A stretch of 64,000 nt of DNA, taken from contig NJPS01000004.1 in assembly GCA_002946415.1 (NCBI GenBank), positions 749,001 to 813,000 on the forward strand, in the 5' to 3' direction. Positions within the stretch are counted from its first letter, which is position 1. Each line of letters begins with the position of its first letter. The translations under genes and the position numbers were made by a program. This DNA comes from Rutstroemia sp. NJR-2017a BVV2. Taxonomy: Eukaryota; Ascomycota; Leotiomycetes; Helotiales; Rutstroemiaceae. This document shows positions 46,917 to 58,819 of the stretch, one piece after another. The notes under the pieces were generated by a model. It was given only the letters and a program-made list of their open reading frames with translations, searched no databases and was not told where the DNA came from.

Positions 46917-48678
46917 ATGCTGCACGCATACAATGGCTATTCACCACGGCTCCGCCGCGCAGTAGTTCTCTGCGGTATAGCTCTACTTGTAGCTCTATTT
47001 CTCGGTAGAACCGAGCTTCAAGGGTCGTCCAGTCTGCAAATTCCCCGCGAGAGAATTTTTGCGCGCTCGGAATTGAGTATACTCGACATCCGAAGCAGTA
47101 ACGAGAGTGCGACTCGCGTGTATAAGAGAGACCCTCTCACGGAAGCAGAATGGCAGAAGGCAATCAAGACTGGAGGATCATTTGTAACTTGTGTGCTTAA
47201 GGCCAAGAGACCGAAAGACGCCGGGTACCCAAAACAGAGCATCTGGCTTGATTCGGACGCACTCGAAGAAAATGGGGTAAGAGGAGTCTCTCTAATAATC
47301 CATCTCTGTTGCTGCATGTGTATCATCTGTTGGCTCATAGGCCAATGGTGCGTTTCTAACCCACTGGTTTGTTATCGTTCAGATTCCTTCTTCGAAGTAC
47401 ATTTTCCAGATTCGAGGGATAGATATGTGAATGCTCAAAGCCTTCAATTCTTTCTGTAACGTCCGTATGGAGATATTCGACCATCCCGTTCACAATTAAA
47501 ATGGTTCATAACTTAGTGTGTACCTCAGATCTAGTACTATGTTTGAGTTCCATCTTTCTTCAGCTGTTCGAAGTCCATACTAACTAAAATACACTCTGGG
47601 ACATGCTGACCATTCTGGACTTAAGTGGAGTAGCATAACAACGACTGGAGACGATCCTACCTTACCGCCCGCCTCTACTGATCCTAACGGACTTGGAAAT
47701 ATCCGAGCTGTGCTTGACGGCCTTGGACTTTTAAACAAAGTTCAACCCCGAGATATCGTTAATATATTGAATAGTCAAGATGAAGAATATACCGTTCAAA
47801 TAGATGGGAAGCCTGTAACTTTTGGGGTGCGTATTCAATTTCTAGCTAGATACTATCTACGAAGTGATCTTCGACAACACGGCACCAAACGCCTGCGCTT
47901 GGGCGGATTTGTGGAGGAAACAACTCAGTATACAGCTCACAGAGTCTATACTGAGCCTTTTCCATTGCTTGCGTCCGATATGATGCTTTTGTTCTACCCT
48001 GGAAGATCCGGATTCCGGAGAGCTTTAAAATCTAAATTCTAACTTCTGCAGGCCGCCGTTGCAACGCAAGGTTTCTACACCAGTACCATGATCGCTAAAA
48101 CCGGCGTCTTCATAGCAGAAAACAACCGATCTCCAGCATTCATACTCGCCGAAGATGTCGAGTTTAAGAGGGGAAATTTCATAAAGGGCCAAACGGCTCC
48201 AGCTCTCAGTGCTTGGTCCGATGTAACCTTCCTGCAATGGAGCCAGACGGCGGGCAAACAACGTGGAGGTATCAACTATTTCTTCAGATTTCATATCATC
48301 AATGAACCCACCATGCAGATAATTGACAGGGTGAGTACTAGTATATTTATTGAGTTTCCTCCTCTTCGGAATCGCACCCTCATCGCATGTTATTTTCTTA
48401 AAAGTATAATGAATTGACGCGTCCAACAGGCACTTAACAGCCAGGACCCTCCGACGGCCATCTCTGCGACTCCACAGACTCTTCCCATGACAACAGAAGG
48501 TGGACGAGCTATACTTGGTAGTCCGAATGGCAAAGGTATTGGATATTTCTTGTCGCAGCATAAAGACCAGTTGGGCGTAAAGACAGTTGAGAGTGTGACT
48601 GTGTTTACAACACAAGGTGGAGCGGACCCGGTCCCTTGGTACCAGGCATATTTCAAGATTGTAGATGCACCGAAATAG
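46917..48678 (+). CDS. Uncharacterised protein with one N-terminal membrane segment
   Basis: Predicted 374 residues in five exons (46917-47276, 47383-47426, 47634-47826, 48052-48330, 48430-48678), all phases consistent. One hydrophobic stretch near the N-terminus (VVLCGIALLVALFLG) after basic residues suggests a type II membrane anchor or uncleaved signal. The remainder looks globular and extracellular or luminal (GSFVTCVLKAKRPKDAGYPK; AAVATQGFYTSTMIAKTGVF; RGGINYFFRFHIINEP; SPNGKGIGYFLSQHK). I do not recognise the family. An upstream ATG at 46815 is followed directly by GTACGT, and the ATG at 46917 directly by an upstream TTAG acceptor, so a start codon split off by an intron is possible and would only add one Met. 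Exons 2 and 3 are the least certain. Confidence 0.78.
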
Positions 48679-49373
48679 GAAAGAGGGGCTATCGGGGACA
48701 GAGCGTGTATTAGGAGTAACTGTGGAATGAATAGGGATGGATTTTCTGCAAATGATGACTGTGATATGTTTGGGCCTTCAATTAGACTCAATTCAGCTAG
48801 CTGATGTAGGCGAAAGTTCCTTCATCGCTACCCCTTTCCAACCACAATTACATCATATCCTGAGATGACGGCTTAGAATAACCCGAGCTCAATATTCGAA
48901 CCTGTATTGGAAATATTATTGAGGTATTGTCAAGCTCTACTAATAGGAAAGTATTTATATAGTTCAATCTAACCAGATCTAGAGAGCCTAGCTATATACC
49001 GACTCGGAGGGGTTCGAAAAATATATCCGAGTCACAAGATTGAATGAGTCAATTGACAGCAAGATTGATTCATCGAGTAAAAGAACTTTAAAGTATAACT
49101 CTGTAGGTTATCAGATTGATCGATATTCACTTGACGACGTCGCTGTCAATAACAGTGCCTCAGACTCTCTACCTTCCGTATTTCACTGTTGCTGTTGCCT
49201 GTGAGGGAGGCTAATAGCAAAAGTGACATTGATTGTCGAAGGATATCGGGGATTCCCTTCAATATCGGACTGCTGGAAACATAAGTAGCTTCTAGTTACG
49301 TTTCTACGCAACCATTTTGTTTGCCAGCAATGAGTTTAGACGACCCAAAAGTAGCAAAATGAAAACAAAGTCA
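48679..49373. other. Intergenic, no gene seen
   Basis: 3' flank of the membrane-protein gene up to the tRNA-Thr gene. No supportable open frame. Confidence 0.5.
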
Positions 49374-49460
49374 TGCCTCCGCCCAGATTCGAACTAGGGA
49401 GTCTTTTCATTGCCTCATATGGGATACAAGTGAAACGCGTTACCACTGCGCCACAAAGGC
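49374..49460 (-). tRNA. tRNA-Thr (anticodon UGU) with an intron
   Basis: Acceptor stem GCCTTTG/CGGAGGC (with two G-T pairs), D arm GCGC-AGTGGTAA, anticodon stem TTTCA/TGAAA, T arm CCTAG-TTCGAAT-CTGGG, discriminator A. The anticodon loop reads CTTGTA then about 14 extra bases, giving anticodon TGT with an intron after position 37. Confidence 0.87.
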
Positions 49461-50091
49461 TTGATTTGTAATCACCCGGCCCCCAATTCAATATTATATA
49501 CTTCTAACCTGTAAGACGAGTATGAAAAATGCCCAGGTACGTCATTTTGTGGCGGCCGCAACACCTCGTCGCTGGAATCAAAGACAACTCAAGCTGTCGG
49601 ATTTCCACTACACTTCTTGTGAAATACCTAATCCCAACGATCAAAGGGAAGGAAAGCCCCAAAGGCCCTCGCGATTGGGTCCAAATCGCTGTTTCATTAC
49701 GTTATAACAAGCATAAAATACTGGATCGCCTACTTAAAATGACCCCGCGTTAACTCCTCACGAGCAACGGAGTGAGAATAATGACCGAGTTGGAAGACAA
49801 CGAATTTCTGCCACTGCAGTGTCAGCGCTGATGCATAATCAGGTCAAGATGATTGGCGAAAAGAAAACCCGCATCGCAAGTTCCTTTCTACTCGGAAGGA
49901 CATGCCTAAAAAGGTAACAACCTAGACCTCGCAGGCTACACGTGATTCACCTCCATATTCGAAAAATTCTGACTTTGGTGAGTCACGAAGCTGGCAGCAA
50001 CATGTATATAAGACCAAGTATTTATCTCGACTGAGTGTAAATCATCCAAAAACCATCAGCTCTCGACCAAACTTCAGTCAGATTCTCCAAA
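49461..50091. other. Intergenic, promoter side of the FMN-binding protein gene
   Basis: Between the tRNA-Thr gene and the ATG at 50092. A TATATAAG-like stretch at about 50005 lies some 85 bp before the start codon and could be a TATA box. No gene seen. Confidence 0.5.
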
Positions 50092-51123
50092 ATGGGCGAC
50101 GTTGACTCACCAAGCTATCCCAAAACACCCCGTAACACGGTCAATCGTTACAAACCTCGCGGTATACAACACTCCTATATCCTAGTTTATGGAAGAGTCA
50201 AGAGTTAACAAACACCAGCAAAATACGACTATGAAACCATCCACAATATAATCAACACAGCGCCCATTCTCCACGTCTCCTTCGCAACACCAGACCCATC
50301 AGACCCCTTCCCCGCACTACTTCCTATGCTTGGGTTCATGGGCTCATACTCATCACCCGATGCCACTTCATCCGAGTCTCTGGATCTGTATCTACACGGA
50401 TATGTGAGTTCCAGATTAATGAGGATGGGGAAGACGGCCACGGGAGAGGAAGAGGGAATGCCGATGACGATTGCAGCTACGCATTTTGACGGGGTGGTGC
50501 TGGCTTTGACGCCGAATAATCATAGTTATAATTACAGGAGTGTGATTATGCAGGGTTATGCTAAAGTGGTGGAAGATGTGGATGAGAAATTGGTGAGTCA
50601 TTTGTGTGGGAGAAGGCGTGCATGGAGTTTTCCAGAATTTCGGCTGACTTTATATGTCCTTATGTTCGTAGTGGGCGATGGAACGAACTACCAACAGCGT
50701 TGTCGAAGGGAGATGGGAGCATACAAGAGTACCACCGAACAAGACGGAGATGACTACTACACAGGTTTGTTAGCCTTGCTTCCTTACTACACTGACTTTC
50801 ATGACCTTTCCAGCCATACATCCATTCCTCCCTTTCTCCTTCACTAACACTTCCCACCTCAGATTCTCCGCGTTACCCTTATCTCTGCCTCAGCCAAGAT
50901 CCGGAGCGGCCCACCACACGACGACCGCCACGACTTGAAAGACGAGAAACTCCGTGAAAAGACCTGGATCGGCGTACTTCCCGCCTCAATCCAATACGGC
51001 GCACCTATCGCTAGTCCCGATAACCGCGCTGGTGATGTGAAGACTCATGAGCATATCGTTAGTTTTGTTAAGGAGAAGAACAAGATCGGAGGGGAAAGAA
51101 GTGTGGCCGCTGCTAGTGAGTAG
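50092..51123 (+). CDS. FMN-binding split-barrel protein (pyridoxamine 5'-phosphate oxidase-like)
   Basis: Predicted 265 residues in four exons (50092-50161, 50219-50592, 50672-50764, 50863-51123). Features of the flavin-nucleotide-binding (NimA / Pyridox_ox_2-like) group are visible: NRYKPRAKYDYETIHNIIN at the N-terminus, then ILHVSFATPD, YLHGYVSSRLMRM, THFDGVVLALTPNNHSYNYR and SVIMQGYAKVVED. The last exon holds RVTLISASAKIRSGPP and a WIGVLPASIQYGAPIASP end, typical of fungal members. Probably a cytosolic flavin- or haem-binding reductase-like protein; the substrate is unknown. All splice phases join and the total is a multiple of three. Confidence 0.9.
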
Positions 51124-53610
51124 GCTGAGAGAGGCTGGTACCGGCATTTATAAGTGAAGGATAGGTGAAGGGCACGAGTACAGTGCTGCGTAACGGAGAT
51201 GCATAAATGTTTCTGGGTGTAACCGTTATAATTATAATATGCGGACTTGCAGCCTTTTCTCCCGCCCTGGAAGCTGATCAGTCCGGAATCCCTGTAGTTG
51301 GCTTATCATTTTGGTTATTATGGCTGGGAAATGTTACGTGAAGCTGTCTTTCCAAACTGCAAAGATGACCACACGATTGTCTGAGTGTACAAGGGCTTCT
51401 TCGCCCAAGTGGGTTTCATACAGAGCTGGACAAGCGTCCTTCCATATGTACAAACCATCTGTCACATCTCCTCAAGTCATGCATCAATTGTAAACATAAA
51501 AGACTCATTTATTGATGCACCACATCTCTAAACCTTCGTAGTCCACGCCCAAGGATAAGTTGGTGTATCAGACACGGCTTGAAAGAAAAGAAAAAGGGCA
51601 TATATATATACAAGGCATGCATTCTCTGGACTCAATTAGCCAGATCCATGTAGTACGGGAGAGCAGGTCTATTTAATCCCCACTCCAAGCCCATGGTTTT
51701 AGTTGAATCAGACTTACCTGAACATCTTCACGAAATCTAGGATCTGGGGTGATTGTGGTGCCACGATCGAGAAGTCAACCCATGGCGTCTGAGGATTGAC
51801 TCGATTTGCATCAGATTTTGCCGAACGTCAAGCGTACCTCCTTTGCTGTCGGCGAGAATTATTTCCTAAATTCACAATGCATTGTCGTTTCTTCATGGTC
51901 GTTATCATTTGTTTATGGTCGTTGTCATTCATTCACGGTCCTTGTTCTCATTCATTCATAGTCACCGTTGTCATTTCCGCATCTTCGCTATCATATCTTC
52001 TGATTCTTCCCTTTCCACCGTCAACTATCCCTAACATCAAAATCGAAAAACGATAATCACCGCACACCATCAATGGACGTCACCTTCCCGTGCAATCCCA
52101 ACCTGCTCTGCTGGTTTCTTAGATCTCTGCTTTTTGTAAACTCATTCCAAACTGGGAGCTTCCTCGTCTACTTATACTCTTTCCAGGAGCCGGGGTGAAA
52201 GGGGTTCTTGGACTTCTTGGATTCACTGGGTTTCTGGCAACTTTCTTCAACCATTCAGTCCATCCATATACATTACAGGCTCTTAGATTTTCTCTGGCAA
52301 GCTACTGTAGTGAATTCTTGCAAATCCTACATACTACTGATAAAATATCTATATAACCTCCCTTCAGTTCACCTCGAATCTGACCGAAATAAAATTAATT
52401 GTAGAAGATCTAGCCAACTCCTCTAGTCTGTATCTGTATATGGTGTAATCTAATATTTATTCGGAGTTTAGATACTCCTATCTAAACGCAGTTTCTCCCT
52501 CAGACACTGAAGATGCCACAGCCAACTTTTGCTTTTATCACTGCCACATCTTCTCATCGCCGTTCCTTTTCCTCCTATCCCCACTGCCATTCATCCCTGC
52601 TGCCGTCACGTCCGTTCTACCACCATCGTCATTCCCTCGTTTTCCCCATCCACACCAACACTCATCACTTACCAGCTCCTCCTAGATTACAAGCTACCCT
52701 CAAGCCAAAACAAGCATAACTTCTAAAACCGCTCCAGCTCAATTTCCCACCACCCCTCGATCCTTAGTCTCTCTTTCCAGTTGACAGTTGTCATGGAGAA
52801 GCTGGAGAAGAAAAGAGAACGAGGTGAGAGAATGGAGCTATATATACTCATTACCTCTGCATATATAGAGTTAGAAGGGAGGGAGCGGGGTAACTTTCTT
52901 ACTATGTATTCACTTTCATCCAAATTATGGCCTCTGCACGCTTATGTTTCACTACATGAAGCTTAGGGGGTAGTAAAAATTGCGTATACAAAGAGCCCTT
53001 GCTCTCTTCTTCCTATTGACAGTTTAATATCATCTCGGAACTGAATCTACACTGTAGACTCCATAGAGTGGGGTGATCTTCGTTGGCTAATTGAGACAGA
53101 CATTTGCAAGAGCAATCTGGAAGCCTAAACCTCCATGTTTGAGCTAATTCCTCATGAATTTTGGTCGCTGTTGATCTTTGTCGAAATTTATGAGTGTTGT
53201 CATTGAGTCGCTGTGAGAATTCAGATCATCGCCGTCAACTTCTGACGGCAAAAATGGCGTTCGACGAGGGGTAGTTGTGTACATAACGTTGCTGGAAACT
53301 ATACGATGAACGCTGTTGTAAAATGATTTGCAAACTCTGATTTGAAATATAGACGGCGCAAGGACGATGCACACAGTAACGCAGTAGTAACATAGCTTCT
53401 GAGGTTCACCATCTGGAAATTGGGATTGATACTCAGACCCGAACTTATACATGAGATCGTCAGCGTCCGAATGTTCGGAGACTGTCCAAAGACATTTGTT
53501 AGTCCTTTAACCATTGCTACTGGCTATTCTAGTAAGTATTTTGCAGAATCGTTGAAAGCTACTCCCTTCCAGCGTGTTGCGTCCCTCGACGCATAACACC
53601 GCCTAACCCT
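51124..53610. other. Long intergenic region, no supportable gene
   Basis: A degenerate repeat (ATGGTCGTTGTCATT-like units of about 22-26 bp, around four copies) lies near 51890-51980. Minus-strand frames at 53144-53514 could be a decayed gene but have no joining model. Otherwise AT-rich non-coding DNA. Confidence 0.5.
51885..51980. repeat. Degenerate minisatellite
   Basis: About four imperfect units of the type CATGGTCGTTGTCATTCATT, with variants such as TATGGTCGTTGTC, CACGGTCCTTGTTC and CATAGTCACCGTTGTC. Confidence 0.6.
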
Positions 53611-54738
53611 TTACAAATCCTTCTTCATAAACTCCTCAAACTCCTCCTTATACCCCTCCCTCCACCTACTCAGCGGCTGTCTCTCCTCCACCAAATCCCT
53701 AGCATTCCACAACATCCTCTTCTTATCCATCTCCTCCGTCACATCCCCATCCGGACAAATCGCATAAAACTTACCCTCTGCCATCTTCCCCTCCAAATAA
53801 TCCACCACCTGTTCTGGCGTCCACGCACCCTTCGGCTTCCCCGTTTCTTGGAACGAGTTCCCACCCGTCATACCCGTATGCGTCCACCCCGGAACCAGCA
53901 AATGCGTACTGATACTTGGATGTGACTTTGCGAGATCAAAGGATAGATGTTCGGCCAGTGTTTTCACGGCCGCTTTGCTGGCGTTGTAGGCGGGGTTTCC
54001 AGGCGGGTTCGTGATTCCTTGTTTACTGCCCGTGATGATGATGGAGCTTGGTGTGGTGTCTTTGGTTACGTATGGGAGGAGGGTGTTGATTCCGTTGATC
54101 ACGCCGAAGAGGTTGACGGAGAGGATCTTCTGGAAATATTGGGCTGAGTTGGGAGTTGCCCATGTTCCGCGCATGGATGTGCCGGCGTTGAGAGCCAGAA
54201 GATGGATTTTGCCTTGTGGTTGGTGTCAGCATTGGTCTAATAATCACGAGGAGATGTGGACTGGAGTACCATTGAAGTCCTGCTCAACAGCTGCTTTAAC
54301 TTTTTCCCAGTTGTCTAGGTTCGAAACATCAATTGCTACAGCCTTTAAGACTTGCTTGTCTTTCGAAATTTTCTCCGCTAAGTGTTTTTGCGCGAGTGAC
54401 AAGTTCTCTTCGTTGTTGTCTACTAAGAGGATGTTCATTCCGTACTTGGCACATTTGTTTGCGAGAGCGAACCCAATACCAGATGCACCACCGGTAATGA
54501 CGGCCGTGTTCTGCTCAGCGAAAGCTTGGGGAGCCATGTTGGGAACGTGCTTTGAAGTGGTGTAAAATCTGGGTTTGGGTAGGTAAGGGGATTGATTGCT
54601 TGCAAGAGAACTTAAAGATGGATAGTTGCAGTTGAATTTCTGCTGTGGAGGGGTCAAGAAAGGAAACTGGAGTGCTGCAGAAGACTTGAATATCGAAGTT
54701 AATGTAGTAGCACAGCGAATAACGGAGGATCTTTGCAT
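53611..54738 (-). CDS. Short-chain dehydrogenase/reductase with a possible mitochondrial presequence
   Basis: Predicted 356 residues in two exons (54270-54738, 53611-54212; intron 54213-54269). The classical SDR signature is complete: TGGASGIG cofactor loop, ALNAGTS, IIITGSKQG and YNASKAAVK with catalytic Tyr and Lys, then LVPGWTHTGM. The 67 residues before MAPQAFAEQNTAV are rich in Ser, Arg and Thr with few acidic residues (MQRSSVIRCATTLTSIFKSS), like a mitochondrial targeting sequence. A second in-frame ATG at 54537 gives the plain enzyme, so dual starts are possible. Substrate unknown. Confidence 0.92.
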
Positions 54739-55037
54739 TTGTGATTGCAAATAAGACAAAGAAAGAATTGAAGAGTAGCGGAGCGATTCAAGCTGTTGTA
54801 TGGACCGAAGTGAGGGGCAGCTCGACCCTTTTTGACGTAGTAGACATGGGTAGCTCTTCGGTCGAATACAGACTCACTTATCTTATCGCCGAAATCTCCG
54901 CATCCCCTAGGAGTCCATTCTGCTTCCATGTCTTCTTATTGTACAGTAACTTGCCATTCAAGAACCCGAGATTTCCTAAACTCCTACTGTGATTACAATG
55001 ATATCATAAATGAATTTAAATCCAACAGTTAGACCCC
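54739..55037. other. Short intergenic spacer
   Basis: Upstream of the SDR gene and past the stop of the Snf12-like gene. Nothing else seen. Confidence 0.5.
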
Positions 55038-56857
55038 CTATTTAACCCTCCCAGTAGCGACCATTAGACTGGCAATCTCTTTAACATTTGGAGTTCCCCA
55101 AATACCATCAGTACCACCTCTTCTCCACTCATCGTTTGTAGCATCTTCTCCGCCTCCTCTCATTCCATCACCAGCCAGGATCTCCAAATCCCTCTTCTGT
55201 GAGCTGATCCACTTCTTGATGAATTCGGTAGGGTTTTTAGACAGAGCATCTAAGAACGCATGTTTTGACTTGGAGTTTGAGATAGCTCGCACAAGAATGG
55301 CAAGTTGTTTGTCGAGATTTGATATTTCTAGCAGGCTGGATGCATAATCGGGATTCTTGGTAGCTGCTTCAAGAGCGGCACGCAAAGGATCTTCAACCGT
55401 AACTTGTACATCATAGATTGTTGGTTGTGGGTTCTCGTGGAATTCCTTATCGACGCGGATCGTGTAATTGAGTCTGACGGGCTGAAGAATCGTTGTATGA
55501 GAAATGATAGCATCACCCAGTTGAGGCCAGTATCCTTTTTCCTGGCGGGGGAAAAGCTACAATTCGTTAGCAAAGGTACTGAGGGTCATAAGTACTCGAA
55601 ACATACCGGTCTCAAGCGATCATCTAGCTCAAACGTCCGCTTCTCGTCATCGTCTGCAAGCCCCATAGCTTTTATGTAGCTCCAAATGCCCATTGTGACC
55701 TCTTCACGAGTCCCGACATTAGTGTCCAAGATAGCCGCAAGGTAGGGGCTCAACTGAAATCTTTCTGGCGTTTCGTCTCGAACAAGGTTGATGACAATGT
55801 TGCAATTCTCGTCACCACCTCGTTTGAACTCCAATTGGTCGAAGTCGGCAGCTGCAGGAAGACCATTCAGATTTGGTGCAGGGCTTGGCTTCTTCCATTC
55901 CACATTCTGATCAACTCCATCCTTAGTTCGGCTCTTGTCAAAGTCTACTGTCATGGCTTTGAAGAAATGAGATAATCTGTAAAGTTTTCCTGGTGGCTTC
56001 GTCTTCTTCTTTTTCTTGTCTTCGTCCATAGGATCGCCCCCATCGGCCACAGACTCGTCATCTTCGTCACTGTCGTCGCTATCATCCTCGTCATCGTCCA
56101 ATAATCTGCCTTCGATTTTGACACGATAAGAAGAGTCCATATTTGTGCTGAAATCAAAGGTGTCCACGTCGAGGGTATCCGATTGCCATGGCTGATCCTC
56201 CACCGTATTACTGATCCATATCCTCAAGGTCCTATGCCTCTGTGTATGATCAGTATTGTATTGCGACTGCAAAGATTCTTCATAAACCCACCTTAACATT
56301 TCTGTCCACAGCTTCTCGGATATCCAATCTCTTTCTCGTCATCGTAGCATCCAGCCTCCTCTCTATATCCCTCAATTCCTTGTATCTTTGCACGCCATCC
56401 CCGATGATAACATCCTCAACCCCATCTGGAATATTCTTGTCCGTTGGTTCTCTCGCACGTTTCTTGGCCGCTTCCTTCTGCTTCTTTTCCATCAAGGCCT
56501 GTTGCGCCTGTTGCGTCGCCGACATTACTTCTCTAGGGTCTCGTCCTTGTGCGACCATAGGTCCTATAATTGCGCAACAGCAAGGTTAGTCTAGTATTTT
56601 TAATATCTAGAGAGTTTCGAAGTAGATGAGAAGTCCGTTCTCGTGTCGCTCATCGCCAGGATAATAATATAAGATAGTGGGTTCATCAAGGAACGTGGAC
56701 ACCGCGGGGAAGGAACTAATAGATAATGTGTGAGACGCAAGAGCGCATGACTGTATAGTTGATCAATATACATACCAATACCTCTTCTGTTACCGGCATT
56801 GCCATGAGCTGTCCTCGAAGGCGTCTGTTGTTGATATGAACGATATTGGGCCTGCAT
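55038..56857 (-). CDS. SNF12: SWI/SNF or RSC remodeller subunit, SMARCD/Snf12/Rsc6 family (SWIB domain)
   Basis: Predicted 501 residues in four exons (56776-56857, 56292-56563, 55607-56239, 55038-55556). The family layout is clear: a Gln-rich N-terminus, a conserved RDIERRLDATMTRKRLDIRE helix, a HRTLRIWISNT strand block, an acidic spacer (DDDEDDSDDSDEDDE), then the SWIB/MDM2 domain (FQLSPYLAAILD, EVTMGIWSYIKAMGL, RTFELDDRLRPLFP) and a C-terminal helical region. Nuclear chromatin-remodelling subunit by family. The single SMARCD-like gene of many fungi can serve either complex, so the symbol is approximate. Confidence 0.92.
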
Positions 56858-57496
56858 CTTGAATGGGCTACGTATTTAAGATATTTGTTGGTGCTCTGTA
56901 GGGTTCTTGTACTCAAAGTTTGGAGTGAGAAGCGATTGGATGCCGCGATCCTGAATGATTTGATGTTGAAGCGGTCAATGGCTGCCCATATAACTCCTGT
57001 TGCGCCTCGATTTTCGTGGGAGACTGTACTTTGCGACAATTGACGAGCCTAATTTCTGTTCTATCGCGACAAGAACGCGAAAGCTGGAATCAAACGAATA
57101 AATCTGACGCTAGTTCGTATTTGTATTAGCGTTCTCACTCCTGGTTTTCGCTTGCCGTGACCGAAAAGAACTCGAGGGGTGGATGAGAGAGCGCAGTTTT
57201 CACAACTTCACGAAGGTTCAAACAAGTACTTCTACTATATTCCTATAGAGTAAGAATCTTATTCTCGTAGGGCGGCACATCTCATTCGTGTAAAAACGCC
57301 TCGATTGAGTTACAATGATCGCTCTCCCAAATCCAGTCATGAAGAAACCTAATGCCTCAACTCCGATTATGCTCATGTCCTATCCTGCCATCGATGCCCA
57401 TATGTCTTAGCTCATCAACCTTCTATCAATCAAAAAAGCTCATCTTAGACTTCTCTTTCGCTTCCCTCTCCTCTGTCCCCAATGGAACTGCCGCGT
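56858..57496. other. Intergenic, no gene seen
   Basis: Promoter side of the Snf12-like gene and 3' flank of MO25. Confidence 0.5.
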
Positions 57497-58819
57497 CTAA
57501 CCTCCCGATCCTAGAAGTGCCGGCTTCTGTGCTGGTTCTACTGGCGTAGGAGGCATTTTCTCAATTTGCCTTATCAAAAAGTCTCTTTCATCAATGAATT
57601 GATCGTCGTCCGTACGATCTTCTAAGAAATGCGTCAAGAAATTTAACAGCTTTTGCCGATTGTTGAGCAGTATTCTTTGTACTGCAATGGATTTGTGTGG
57701 GTTCGCAACGAAGACTTTGAAAACATGGAATCCTTCATATTGGACCATCTTCCTGTCGTCAAGTAGAAGCTTCATGCATATTTTTAAATGCTCTCCTCGG
57801 TCGACATATGCTGTCATCACTGTGTAGTTGGCTCGATCTAAAAGAATTTCGCCCAGGAGCTTGATTGACTGTCGTTTAGTCACATAACTGTCCGATTTGA
57901 TCAGGATTGTGTTATATCTGTCAAAAAAGAGGTCGAAGTTAGTGGCCAAGTATTGTGCCACCATCTGCTTGTGCTTGGTGAGAAGCTCCTACACAGATAT
58001 TAGCTGAGTATCTTCTCTTTCCGAACTACTGTACTTGCCCTGAATGTGTTGAAGGCGTCTGCTCCAACCTCAAATGAACCTTGATCGATCCAACTAAAGA
58101 ATTTCCAGAAAACACCATCTCCATTTTGCTTTACTTCTGGTTTTATATTGGTCAAAATCTTTGAGCCAGCAATTTCCTCTTTGCCATCATTATAAAGAAT
58201 GAGAGCTGCAGCCGCTTCATTCTTCAGGGCTTCCCTAAGAATCGTTCCAGCAGCCATCGCACTTTCTTTATGCTCATAGCAATTACATAACGCCACTAGC
58301 ACCTCCGGCCTGTTGTTTATGACGTAGCTTAGAGCCAGGGGCTCACTCTTGGGTGACGCTGTTGCAGGTCGAAATCGAAGAACGTAAGAGAATATGACTT
58401 GAGCATCTTTCCGAGACTCGAACGGTAAACGGTATAGGTTGACGGCAAGAAGGTAAAGTAGATCCTCCTGGATCATTCCGGTGACCAGTTGGTAACATTG
58501 TTCGGGGCTGCTTTCTACTTCTGCGGAATGAATTAGCACCCTGTGAACGTGCGTGTGCTGTGCAAGCAAAAGCGAGCAGGTTGGAGCTTACCTTGAGTTC
58601 CTTGTAGAATGAACTTCATTTGAGAGAGTGTTTTTGCAAGCTCTTCAGTCTGTCCAAACGTCAGCCCTTCCATGATTCACTGCTGTTCCTCAATCGTTCC
58701 CTCTGGAAATATACCTTCGCAGCACCGCCGGGGCCATCAATCTTCAATATCAAGTCCTTGGCCTGTTTGGACAGGTCCACCGTATTGGGACGCGGCTTTC
58801 GCCCGAAAAGAAATGACAT
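57497..58819 (-). CDS. HYM1: MO25 / Hym1 (CAB39 family) scaffold protein
   Basis: Predicted 378 residues in four exons (58715-58819, 58592-58649, 58039-58520, 57497-57988). The N-terminus MSFLFGRKPRPNTVDLSKQA and the repeated helical blocks (LVTGMIQEDLLYLLAVNLYR; YNTILIKSDSYVTKRQSIKL; DDRKMVQYEGFHVFKVFVAN; HFLEDRTDDDQFIDERDFLI) match MO25 throughout. It activates germinal-centre kinases in the RAM/SIN polarity pathways. The third intron (57989-58038) starts with GCAAGT after AGG, a GC-AG intron, and is needed to restore NTFRELLTKHK. Head to head with the PRMT3 gene at 728 bp. Confidence 0.95.

Noticed and set aside
53144..53514. Minus-strand frames resembling a decayed LRR/F-box-like gene
   Set aside because: Two overlapping short frames without clear splice sites or a recognised motif; not enough to call a pseudogene.
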